From a bacterium (GTDB lineage Archaea; Nanoarchaeota; Nanoarchaeia; Woesearchaeales; UBA10216), in assembly GCA_024206195.1 (NCBI GenBank), contig JAAGZO010000165.1:1-8676 (forward strand): a stretch of DNA of 8,676 nt, in the 5' to 3' direction. The translations under genes and the position numbers were made by a program. Below the pieces are notes generated by a model. The model was given only the letters and a program-made list of their open reading frames with translations, did no database searches and was not told where the DNA came from. Below are positions 1 to 4,558 of the stretch, piece by piece; positions within the stretch are counted from its first letter, which is position 1; each line of letters opens with the position of its first letter.

Positions 1-102
1 AAGGGCGAGTTTTTGCGCTTTCTTAGCTTGCTTACGACTTTGTTTAGTTTCTGAAATTTCACGTTGTGGTGCTTCGTGTTTCATTGGTGCAATCTTTTTC
101 AT
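1..102 (-). CDS. Small lysine-rich protein, 3' end cut by the window edge
   Basis: This is an open frame of 34 codons starting at ATG 102 and running off the left edge, so the C-terminus is missing. It reads MKKIAPMKHEAPQREISETK and continues with a K/Q/A-rich stretch (SRKQAKKAQ), which predicts a basic, helical, probably nucleic-acid-contacting or disordered segment. An AAAGAG ribosome-binding sequence lies about 10 bases before the start. This gene lacks the TAAGGT-type site of its neighbours. It is the last visible gene of the leftward unit that starts near 1520 and follows the 95-residue gene after a 47-base gap. No family is recognised. The reading frame is well supported by start, spacing and strand. 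Its function is unknown. Confidence 0.6.
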   Translation of the reverse strand, partial: MKKIAPMKHEAPQREISETKQSRKQAKKAQKLAL

Positions 103-149
103 TGTAAATACTCTTTGTTGTTAAGGTTGTTTGTTACTGGACAATACAG

Positions 150-437
150 TTAAATAACTTTGAATGTGAAACCGTGGCGAGGTGATTCAAACTCTTGTTC
201 CATTTCACGAACTGGACAAGTAACCTTAAAAGGTTGTGAGCCGTAGATATTCAAAGCACCTAATGTCATAGGTTCACGACTGATAATTTTATAAACACCT
301 TTTACAGTAGCTTTTAGACCTTGGCAATATTCAAAAGCTTTTTCATGTGTGTAAAAGTATGTTGAAGAGTAAGGCATTTTAGCCCCTTTTTCATTCTTTT
401 CTAGTACGCAGTAAGATAGTTTTTTAGTGCTTCTCAT
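150..437 (-). CDS. Hypothetical phage protein, 95 aa
   Basis: The start is ATG 437, preceded by TAAGG at a 9-base spacing, in the TAAGGT...TTATG context shared by most genes of this half. A later in-frame ATG at codon 21 (MPYSSTYFYTHEKAFEY) has no comparable ribosome site. The N-terminus is lysine-rich. The middle contains an aromatic stretch (YFYTHEKAFEYCQGL) followed by alternating hydrophobic residues that suggest a small alpha/beta fold. There is no signal peptide or membrane segment. It lies 11 bases after the preceding 60-residue gene, so the two are almost surely co-transcribed. No family is recognised. It is probably a small early or accessory phage protein, but nothing in the sequence shows its role. 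Confidence 0.75.
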   Translation of the reverse strand: MRSTKKLSYCVLEKNEKGAKMPYSSTYFYTHEKAFEYCQGLKATVKGVYKIISREPMTLGALNIYGSQPFKVTCPVREMEQEFESPRHGFTFKVI

Positions 438-448
438 AATCTTAAACC

Positions 449-631
449 TTATTTAATTGTGTATGTGTTGCCTGATGTTGTGAACTTTGCACGTGTTTTA
501 AAATCCGCTAGGTGAGACGGGATTTTGTGACAGCTTGAGTTACCATCAACATAAACAGTGGTCCAACCGTAGCGATCCGCATTACCCGTTTTAGATACCA
601 TCGCTAGCTTACCATTAATATAAAGATTCAT
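449..631 (-). CDS. Hypothetical small phage protein, 60 aa
   Basis: The start is ATG 631 with AAGG eight bases upstream, inside one copy of a 24-base direct repeat that also carries the ribosome site of the gene before it. The protein opens MNLYINGKLAMVSKTGNADR and has several short beta-prone segments (WTTVYVDG, KFTTSGNTYTI) with glycine or asparagine turns. This pattern is compatible with a small all-beta domain. One cysteine and no membrane segment are present. The gaps to its neighbours are 14 and 11 bases, placing it inside the leftward operon. The family is not recognised. The shared leader suggests it is translated at a similar level to the upstream cysteine-rich gene. Confidence 0.75.
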   Translation of the reverse strand: MNLYINGKLAMVSKTGNADRYGWTTVYVDGNSSCHKIPSHLADFKTRAKFTTSGNTYTIK

Positions 632-650
632 AACGTTTACCTTAATTACT
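627..650. repeat. 24-base direct repeat, copy 1 (ribosome site and start of the 60-aa gene)
   Basis: An identical 24-base sequence occurs here and at 902-925. On the minus strand it contains AGTAATTAAGG and runs through the ATG into the second codon. It covers the ribosome binding site and start codon of the 449-631 gene and the stop codon of the 646-906 gene. The match ends sharply on both sides. Confidence 0.85.
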
Positions 651-906
651 CGTTGTCTTCTTCTTCTTCTTCAACATCCACACCCCAACTATTACAGCAA
701 TGATTGCAGTTACACATAAGCGCATCATTAGTAGCTTTAATGAAAGGTGCATTTTCTTGTAGAAAGCTAATTTCATCACTTGAGTTGCAAGCTGACATTG
801 TAACCGCACCACACGAGCAAATGCTTGTGTAAACTTCACAACCTGCGTTATTCTCAAGAAAGTTTGCGATCGCTTCGTTTACTAGTGTAATCTTTTCAAT
901 GTTCAT
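646..906 (-). CDS. Cysteine-rich small protein with acidic tail, 86 aa
   Basis: The start is chosen at ATG 906 (MNIEKITLVNEAIANFLENN) because AAGG lies eight bases upstream inside the second copy of the 24-base repeat. The frame stays open further upstream, but that extension would run through this ribosome site and back over the end of the preceding gene. Eight cysteines are clustered as C23, C30-x-C32, C40 and C65-x-C67-N-H-C70-C71, which suggests a zinc- or metal-binding module. The final residues (EEEEEDNE) form a purely acidic tail, as seen in DNA-mimic or partner-binding tails. No named zinc-finger family fits by eye. Zinc binding and host-protein targeting are inferences. Confidence 0.75.
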   Translation of the reverse strand: MNIEKITLVNEAIANFLENNAGCEVYTSICSCGAVTMSACNSSDEISFLQENAPFIKATNDALMCNCNHCCNSWGVDVEEEEEDNE

Positions 907-925
907 AACGTTTACCTTAATTACT
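902..925. repeat. 24-base direct repeat, copy 2 (ribosome site and start of the cysteine-rich gene)
   Basis: This is identical to 627-650. It supplies the TTAAGGTAAACGTTATG start region of the 646-906 gene and begins 18 bases beyond the end of the 944-1480 gene. Having the same leader in front of two successive genes suggests duplication or recombination at the start region. Confidence 0.85.
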
Positions 926-943
926 GTTTGTTGTTTGTTCAGA

Positions 944-1480
944 TTAAGCTTTAAAATCATACTCGACAAAATCATAAAAGTCTATAGGATCTTTGTAAAT
1001 CTTCGCTTGTTGGATTGCTTCAGCAGCTTCTAGTAGATTCTCATCAATACTGTAAGTATTAAAGTGTTCGTTGTTCAGTAGATTAGAAATAACAAATGGT
1101 GCATTCCATTTATTAAGTTTATATGTGTAGACTTTTACAATCATATCCGTTGTAAAATCATCCATAGGCAGATAGCTCGCAACATCTGCCATATTGTCAC
1201 AAGAATAATCATCCTCTAATAAATCGTTCGGGATATCCATCTCTAAAACAAAGACTTCCACTTCCTCACTCACCACAGCTTGAATCTCCGCACTTTCGAA
1301 AGCGTGACAGATAAACTGTTCTTGTTCCTCGAAGTCATAACTATCCTCAAGCTTATTTTGAGGCCACACATACATTTCACCGTCATTATCAGAACACACC
1401 CAAGGCGCGTTAGGTTTTACACCTGCGTTAGCTAGGATCGCGTTTAAACCTTTCTTTGTTGTACCGTGAAAACATTTCAT
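944..1480 (-). CDS. Putative ADP-ribosyltransferase-fold protein, 178 aa
   Basis: The start is chosen at ATG 1480 (MKCFHGTTKKGLNAIL), with AGGA nine bases upstream. The frame is open for 26 more codons, but those overlap the promoter region. The N-terminal H5-G6-T7 followed by an 'xxGLxxIL...G' helix, then WVCSD (27-31) and M36-Y37-V38, resembles the opening of PARP/Tpt1-like ADP-ribosyltransferases. There an HG[ST] strand precedes a helix and a second strand with a catalytic tyrosine. Residues 60-90 (AFESAEI, then a VFVLEMDIP strand with acidic turn) also fit such a fold. I cannot name a convincing third catalytic glutamate. Phages such as T4 encode ARTs (Alt, ModA, ModB) that modify host RNA polymerase, so host modification is possible. 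Fold assignment is tentative. It is the first gene of the 1480-1 operon. Confidence 0.7.
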   Translation of the reverse strand: MKCFHGTTKKGLNAILANAGVKPNAPWVCSDNDGEMYVWPQNKLEDSYDFEEQEQFICHAFESAEIQAVVSEEVEVFVLEMDIPNDLLEDDYSCDNMADVASYLPMDDFTTDMIVKVYTYKLNKWNAPFVISNLLNNEHFNTYSIDENLLEAAEAIQQAKIYKDPIDFYDFVEYDFKA

Positions 1481-1527
1481 AATATAAGTCCTATGGTAGT
1501 TGTCGCTATTGATTAGCTGATGTAAAC

Positions 1528-1555
1528 ATTTTATCAAAGAGCCTGAAGAAGTAAA
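1528..1555 (-). promoter_or_regulatory. Candidate promoter of the 1480-1 operon
   Basis: On the minus strand, TTTACT (1550-1555) and TAAAAT (1528-1533) are separated by 16 bases. This is a 4/6 and 5/6 match to sigma-70 elements. It lies in the 97-base gap before the 944-1480 gene and downstream of a perfect CRP-like palindrome. Confidence 0.45.
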
Positions 1556-1570
1556 CAAGCCCTTTTGTAA

Positions 1571-1586
1571 TGTGAACTATGTCACA
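1571..1586. promoter_or_regulatory. CRP-like palindrome, perfect core match
   Basis: TGTGA-ACTATG-TCACA matches the CRP core TGTGA-N6-TCACA at all ten positions. It overlaps the stop codon of the 1582-2127 gene. Its centre is about 57 bases upstream of the likely start of the 1528-1555 promoter, close to but not exactly at the -61.5 class I position. Confidence 0.55.
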
Positions 1587-2127
1587 ACATTTTATATAGA
1601 GCTTCTTTCATTCCGTAAGAATTACATACATTCTCGTAAAGCTCTACCATTTTACGCCATTTGTAAAACAAGCTTTCTAGATGTAATTCCGCACTTTCTA
1701 GTTCATTAGGGATGTTTAAGCTTTCTTTGTGGACTACTTCTAGCCAAGCCTTAAGAAAATCAACTGTGAAACGATCAGTGCGTTCTTTTGGAAGACTTCT
1801 CAATGTCATTCCGAGAATGTTAGTTTTCTTGTCTAAATTATCCAAAACACACAAGCAAAGATTTTCAAAATCAAAGATTCTTTTTGCTAAATCTTGCAAG
1901 GGATCGCCACTATCCGACCAAAAACCGAATGAATCATTATCTAGTGTTATATCTTCAAGGTTGTTATCTTCTAATTCCTCCATGTAATAATAATCTGAAG
2001 CTACATCATAACGTCTAAAATTGTTAGGTGTTGAGGACACTACATAAGCAGCCGGATCGCGCGCTAAATTATACTCTGGGTGCGTTTCTTGCCATTCTGT
2101 TACAAGTAATCTATTCAACTTAATCAT
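1582..2127 (-). CDS. Hypothetical acidic phage protein, 181 aa
   Basis: Two starts are possible: GTG 2133, which overlaps the upstream stop as GTGTGA, and ATG 2127, chosen here as the commoner codon. Neither has a clear Shine-Dalgarno sequence, so translation is probably coupled to the preceding gene. The protein begins MIKLNRLLVTEWQETHPEYN. It has a strongly acidic, tyrosine-rich middle (about residues 41-88, including EELEDNN and LDNDSFGFWSDSGD), then a helical C-terminal half with W/Y-rich amphipathic segments (FLKAWLEVVHKE, LFYKWRKMVELYENV). No signal peptide or membrane span is seen. No family is recognised. Co-transcription with a very basic small protein raises the possibility that the two interact, but that is inference. 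Confidence 0.75.
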   Translation of the reverse strand: MIKLNRLLVTEWQETHPEYNLARDPAAYVVSSTPNNFRRYDVASDYYYMEELEDNNLEDITLDNDSFGFWSDSGDPLQDLAKRIFDFENLCLCVLDNLDKKTNILGMTLRSLPKERTDRFTVDFLKAWLEVVHKESLNIPNELESAELHLESLFYKWRKMVELYENVCNSYGMKEALYKML

Positions 2128-2129
2128 GA

Positions 2130-2438
2130 TCACACCACCACATTAACACTACGTTTAACAAAGACATCTACACTTTTACGCGATTGCTTTGCCAGCCACT
2201 GGTACGCCTTAACAGCCTTCTCACGCTTCCCAACTGTGAGAGGTGCGATTGTACTAGTTGAATGCTTTCGGGGCGCTGTGAGCGTCTCACGGCCTTTAAT
2301 GATTACATTCCAACGCTGATTACCTTTCAAGTGTGAACCCTTGTCTACAAGCTTTGCATCCTTCCCGGAAAGTTTTAATTGCTTCACTGTGTTACGTGCG
2401 ATCTGGCGTGTTGGTTGTGTAATTGTGATAGTTTTCAT
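2130..2438 (-). CDS. Hypothetical small basic protein, 102 aa
   Basis: The start is ATG 2438, preceded by AAAGGTAATACT, with AAGG seven bases from the start. The protein is very basic (about 23 K/R against 5 D/E), beginning MKTITITQPTRQIARNTVKQ. It shows a possible beta-alpha-beta unit: TITIT strand, an ARNTVKQLKLSG helix with the shape of a small motif for modified-residue or nucleic-acid contact, and a RWNVIIKG strand. A lysine/arginine-rich C-terminal helix (KREKAVKAYQWLAKQSRKS) and a valine-rich tail follow. Nucleic-acid binding is plausible from charge alone. No family is recognised. It is the first gene of a two-gene unit with its own promoter and CRP-like site. Its stop overlaps the possible GTG start of the next gene. 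Confidence 0.78.
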   Translation of the reverse strand: MKTITITQPTRQIARNTVKQLKLSGKDAKLVDKGSHLKGNQRWNVIIKGRETLTAPRKHSTSTIAPLTVGKREKAVKAYQWLAKQSRKSVDVFVKRSVNVVV

Positions 2439-2476
2439 AGTATTACCTTTAAAGATAGCCTGTTTTCGATAGGTTT

Positions 2477-2505
2477 AATATAAGCGACCACGTTATGTTT
2501 GTCTG
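2477..2505 (-). promoter_or_regulatory. Candidate promoter of the 2438-1582 unit
   Basis: On the minus strand, CAGACA (2500-2505) and TATATT (2477-2482) are separated by exactly 17 bases. This is a 4/6 and 5/6 match to sigma-70 elements, in the 83-base gap before ATG 2438. The -35 element overlaps a CRP-like palindrome. Confidence 0.5.
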
Positions 2506-2519
2506 TGACCACTGTCACG
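2504..2519. promoter_or_regulatory. CRP-like palindrome in class II position
   Basis: TGTGA-CCACTG-TCACG matches the CRP core at nine of ten positions. Its centre is 34.5 bases from the near end of the candidate -10 element, which places it at about -41.5, the class II activator position overlapping -35. No T-run follows, so a terminator role is unlikely. Confidence 0.5.
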
Positions 2520-2521
2520 TT

Positions 2522-2812
2522 TCAGTTAAACAATGGAACGCTTTTACCTGTTTGGATGTATAGGGCTTTCTGGTAAAACCATAAACCGATCTCAAACTTA
2601 CGGCTTAAATACATAGCTTTACTTTTAATCTTTTCTTCAATGTAAGATTCCATATCGTTAACCTTTACATCACCGCTTAACACTTCATCGATACAACCTT
2701 GTGCATTGTCTGCATACCATTGACAAGTGGCTGTGATCGTATCTTCAGTGAGCTGCACACGTTCACCATGATTGATAACATAAAGAGGTTTTTGGATTTC
2801 TGAAAGTAACAT
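2522..2812 (-). CDS. Hypothetical phage protein, 96 aa
   Basis: The start is ATG 2812, with TAAGGTCACATT placing AAGG eight bases upstream. The protein begins MLLSEIQKPLYVINHGERVQ. It appears mostly helical from about residue 22 onward (DTITATCQWYADNAQGCIDE, then MESYIEEKIKSKAMYLSRKF) and ends in an aromatic segment (GLWFYQKALYIQ). No signal peptide is present, and the hydrophobic stretch near the C-terminus is too short for a membrane span. It lies nine bases after the 60-residue gene 2822-3004 and is the last gene of that two-gene unit. The family is not recognised and no role can be given. Confidence 0.75.
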   Translation of the reverse strand: MLLSEIQKPLYVINHGERVQLTEDTITATCQWYADNAQGCIDEVLSGDVKVNDMESYIEEKIKSKAMYLSRKFEIGLWFYQKALYIQTGKSVPLFN

Positions 2813-2821
2813 AATGTGACC

Positions 2822-3004
2822 TTAGTATTCTTGTAAGTAACCATCTAGGCGCGATGAGTCTTTAGCGTATAACCCTCTTTCAGAATATAACCAACCTCCA
2901 ACAAGTATTAAATCTAATCCTTCACTGGTATGGTAGAAAGTTGGTTTTGTGAAGTCAAGTGACGAGTAATCAAACTCACTAGCTTGTTTTTTAGTAAATA
3001 GCAT
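2822..3004 (-). CDS. Hypothetical small phage protein, 60 aa
   Basis: The start is ATG 3004, with TAAGGTTATATTATG giving a clear ribosome site in the same style as neighbouring genes. The protein begins MLFTKKQASEFDYSSLDFTK and is rich in tyrosine, leucine and glycine (FYHTSEGLDLILVGGWLYSE). It ends DGYLQEY. The central hydrophobic stretch is short, so a membrane role is unlikely. It is the first gene of a two-gene unit, behind a candidate promoter at 3055-3083 and downstream of the UV endonuclease gene. No family is recognised. Confidence 0.72.
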   Translation of the reverse strand: MLFTKKQASEFDYSSLDFTKPTFYHTSEGLDLILVGGWLYSERGLYAKDSSRLDGYLQEY

Positions 3005-3054
3005 AATATAACCTTATTTAAAGTGGAAAGCGTTATTGCTTGCCGATGTGGTAA

Positions 3055-3083
3055 ATACTAAACGTGTTAGTTTGTTTTGTAAA
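3055..3083 (-). promoter_or_regulatory. Candidate promoter of the 3004-2522 unit
   Basis: On the minus strand, TTTACA (3078-3083) and TAGTAT (3055-3060) are separated by 17 bases. This is a 5/6 and 4/6 match to sigma-70 elements, within the 103-base gap between uvsE and ATG 3004. Confidence 0.5.
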
Positions 3084-3107
3084 GCTTTAATTTTGATTTA
3101 TTTTACA

Positions 3108-4067
3108 CTAATTAAAATCTGTGAACTGCTTCACATCTTCGCATAGCTTCGACACTGCAACATTTTTGTATTTTGCTTCAAGGTCGCAATCATTGTGATA
3201 AAGCCAATCAGCAAAGTATTCTATTAAACCTATATCAGTGATCATATCACTATGGGCGCATTGTTCACGCTTGTTAGTATCCCCGCGGCTTTGTGATAAG
3301 TGAATGATAGGTCGCACACCATCAGGCCATGTAGCTTGGATACGTTGATAATCAACACTGTTTATATCTAGATACTCACCTGTTTCGCAATAGTAATGAT
3401 GCAAATCGAATACATAGCGGATATTATATTTCTCACACAACGTTAAACATTTTTCATGGCCTGCCTGTTTTTCGTCGTTCTCGATAGAGAGCCATTGGAA
3501 CAAATGTTTAGCTCGATCAGGTAATGTAAAGCTTTTACCGTTAGCGTGAATATTAATCACAACACCATGATCAACCGGGTTTAATCCTAAGCATTCAAAC
3601 AAGAAAACGTGACTTTCTAGATCTCGGATGCTGTTATCAATTACATGGTCTTTATCACTTGAAAGTGTTGTGTATTGGCTAGGGTGTGTACTTACTCGGA
3701 TATCATTATCAGTAATCATCTTACCAGTGAGTGACAAGCTGTTTTTAATAAGTTGCAACACTTCAGCATCATACAGATGATTGTAATCAAGATGGGTGTA
3801 CAACGGGAATAGGTCACTCGTGATACGAAACATTTTTTGATTATCTGGTAATGTTGCAACACGTTTGATTTGTGCACGTAGCGCACTAAGATTTTGCTTT
3901 AACTTGCTGATAAATTTAGCACGTTGTTGTGAGTGTGAAAGTGTTGTCATACTCTTTGCTGTGATAGTACCGACTTTGCAGTCGTCATACTGCTTAAATA
4001 CTTGTTCACCTTTACGATTGGTTGTTAACTCGCCAAGCTGACAACATGATGCGATTCTGTAAGACAT
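3108..4067 (-). CDS. uvsE: UV damage endonuclease (UVDE/UvsE family), 319 aa
   Basis: This TIM-barrel, metal-dependent endonuclease nicks DNA 5' of UV photoproducts and related lesions, starting alternative excision repair. Family landmarks in order are FRITSDLFPLYTH (80-92), STHPSQYTTLS (126-136), VIDNSIRDLESH (142-153), NIHANGK (172-178), IENDEK (195-200), FDLHHYY (220-226), HLSQSRG (256-262), H272 and LEAKYKN (296-302). These supply the expected His, Glu and Asp metal ligands. The length fits the family. The start is ATG 4067, with ACAAGG seven bases upstream. An ATG at 4109 would add 14 residues with no ribosome site and fall inside the promoter repeat. One oddity: the residue two before H256, a carboxylated lysine in the Thermus enzyme as I recall, is isoleucine (I254). 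The gene stands alone and would repair or protect phage DNA after UV exposure. Confidence 0.93.
   Translation of the reverse strand: MSYRIASCCQLGELTTNRKGEQVFKQYDDCKVGTITAKSMTTLSHSQQRAKFISKLKQNLSALRAQIKRVATLPDNQKMFRITSDLFPLYTHLDYNHLYDAEVLQLIKNSLSLTGKMITDNDIRVSTHPSQYTTLSSDKDHVIDNSIRDLESHVFLFECLGLNPVDHGVVINIHANGKSFTLPDRAKHLFQWLSIENDEKQAGHEKCLTLCEKYNIRYVFDLHHYYCETGEYLDINSVDYQRIQATWPDGVRPIIHLSQSRGDTNKREQCAHSDMITDIGLIEYFADWLYHNDCDLEAKYKNVAVSKLCEDVKQFTDFN
3120..3135. promoter_or_regulatory. CRP-like palindrome, perfect core match
   Basis: TGTGA-ACTGCT-TCACA matches the CRP core at all ten positions. It lies inside the last codons of uvsE, centred about 80 bases upstream of the likely start of the 3055-3083 promoter. 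That distance is near the -82.5 face-of-helix position used by some class I sites. Confidence 0.5.
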
Positions 4068-4090
4068 TTCATTACCTTGTTTGTGTTTGT

Positions 4091-4107
4091 GCTTCAATAA
4101 GTGAAGC
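4091..4107 (-). promoter_or_regulatory. Small hairpin in the uvsE leader
   Basis: GCTTCA and TGAAGC form a perfect 6-bp stem with a 5-base loop, 24 bases upstream of the uvsE start. If transcription begins near 4100, this hairpin would sit at or near the 5' end of the mRNA, where it could protect the transcript. It lacks a T-run, so it is not a terminator. Confidence 0.3.
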
Positions 4108-4108
4108 A

Positions 4109-4158
4109 TACTATACTTTTATTAAGATTCAAGCATTATTATCATTAAAAGTATAGTA
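4109..4158. promoter_or_regulatory. Perfect 13-bp inverted repeat in the divergent region (operator or promoter pair)
   Basis: TACTATACTTTTA at 4109-4121 is repeated inverted as TAAAAGTATAGTA at 4146-4158, with a 24-base AT-rich spacer. Each arm contains a -10-like hexamer (TATAGT or TATACT) in either direction, but the -35 regions are weak. Candidates include TTGAAT-16-TATGCT reading toward uvsE. The arrangement suits a dimeric regulator or a mirrored pair of activator-dependent promoters between uvsE and the rightward gene. Confidence 0.5.
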
Positions 4159-4221
4159 CAGTGATCTTTTTGGGATGTGTCACACTCCAGGTGATTACAT
4201 GCAATAGTGTATAGAAAGTTG

Positions 4222-4250
4222 TTGCGCTTCCTTCCTGTTTTGTTTATATT
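4222..4250 (+). promoter_or_regulatory. Candidate rightward promoter
   Basis: TTGCGC (4222-4227) and TATATT (4245-4250) are separated by 17 bases, with a strong -10 and a weak -35. It ends 42 bases before ATG 4293 and would drive the only rightward gene. A weaker 8/10 CRP-like match lies at 4169-4184. Confidence 0.45.
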
Positions 4251-4292
4251 CCTCTTTATCGAAAACGTAAACAACTAATTAAGGTTTATATT

Positions 4293-4505
4293 ATGATGTT
4301 AACTAAACAACAAGTGTTGGATGCAGCAAAGGAATTGTTTCTAGTCGACACCGATCGCCGGGTTTATTTCAAGGTGGTAGATTACTCAGGAAATCCAGTT
4401 GCACCAGAAAAGACAGCGTACCGCCTTTATTTTTGGGATATTTTTGGGAAAAGAAACAAGTTCACATACTACCCTAATACGGTAGGTTTTCAATCTAGAC
4501 GCTAA
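4293..4505 (+). CDS. Lone rightward hypothetical protein, 70 aa
   Basis: The start is ATG 4293, with TTAAGG eight bases upstream. A second ATG follows directly, so the first residue is uncertain by one codon. The leader (ACTAATTAAGGTTTATATTATG) closely resembles the start regions of the leftward genes at 631 and 906. The protein begins MMLTKQQVLDAAKELFLVDT, an amphipathic helix, then shows basic and aromatic beta-prone segments (RRVYFKVVDYSG, AYRLYFWDIFGKRNKFTYY) and ends QSRR. It has its own promoter and terminator, against the direction of all other genes. This suggests separate control, for example a regulator, an anti-host factor or a late-acquired insert. The family is not recognised. 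Confidence 0.72.
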   Translation: MMLTKQQVLDAAKELFLVDTDRRVYFKVVDYSGNPVAPEKTAYRLYFWDIFGKRNKFTYYPNTVGFQSRR

Positions 4506-4508
4506 AAA

Positions 4509-4524
4509 TGTGAGTCCGGTCACT
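4509..4524. promoter_or_regulatory. CRP-like palindrome overlapping a terminator and a candidate ncRNA promoter
   Basis: TGTGA-GTCCGG-TCACT matches the CRP core at nine of ten positions. It lies in the 5' arm of the terminator of the 4293-4505 gene. Its centre is 35.5 bases from the downstream end of the -10 element of the 4524-4552 promoter, within one base of a class II position. Chance overlap with the hairpin is possible. Confidence 0.35.
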
Positions 4525-4542
4525 TTACAATACCGGGCTTTT
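4513..4542 (+). terminator. Terminator of the 4293-4505 gene
   Basis: AGTCCGGT (4513-4520) pairs with ACCGGGCT (4532-4539), an 8-bp stem with one G-U pair and an 11-base loop. The T-run TTTT at 4539-4542 overlaps the last stem base. It begins 8 bases after the stop codon. Confidence 0.6.
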
Positions 4543-4552
4543 CCACTATCAT
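4524..4552 (+). promoter_or_regulatory. Candidate promoter of a small RNA
   Basis: TTTACA (4524-4529) and TATCAT (4547-4552) are separated by 17 bases, 5/6 matches to both sigma-70 elements. The -35 lies in the loop of the preceding terminator. Transcription would start near 4559 and meet the strong terminator at 4742-4785. Confidence 0.45.
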
Positions 4553-4558
4553 GTATTC

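Noticed and set aside
642..857. Leftward 71-codon frame overlapping the cysteine-rich gene
   Set aside because: It has no ribosome site, and the competing frame uses the repeated TTAAGG leader and fills the interval between the neighbouring genes better.
1712..1987. Rightward 91-codon frame
   Set aside because: It is antisense to the 1582-2127 gene, with no ribosome site or promoter and no recognisable motif.
3237..3251. Inverted repeat AGTGAT-CAT-ATCACT, and a similar GTGAG-CGT-CTCAC at 2278-2290
   Set aside because: Both are inside coding sequence away from promoters and have the wrong spacing for a CRP site, so they are probably chance.
4150..4165. SOS (LexA) box in front of the UV endonuclease gene
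   Set aside because: A CTGT occurs on the minus strand, but the partner ACAG eight bases away is missing, so the site does not meet the CTGT-N8-ACAG pattern.
4169..4184. TTTGG-GATGTG-TCACA as a further CRP-like site
   Set aside because: It matches only eight of ten core positions, and the promoter it would serve is unclear, so I did not list it as a site.
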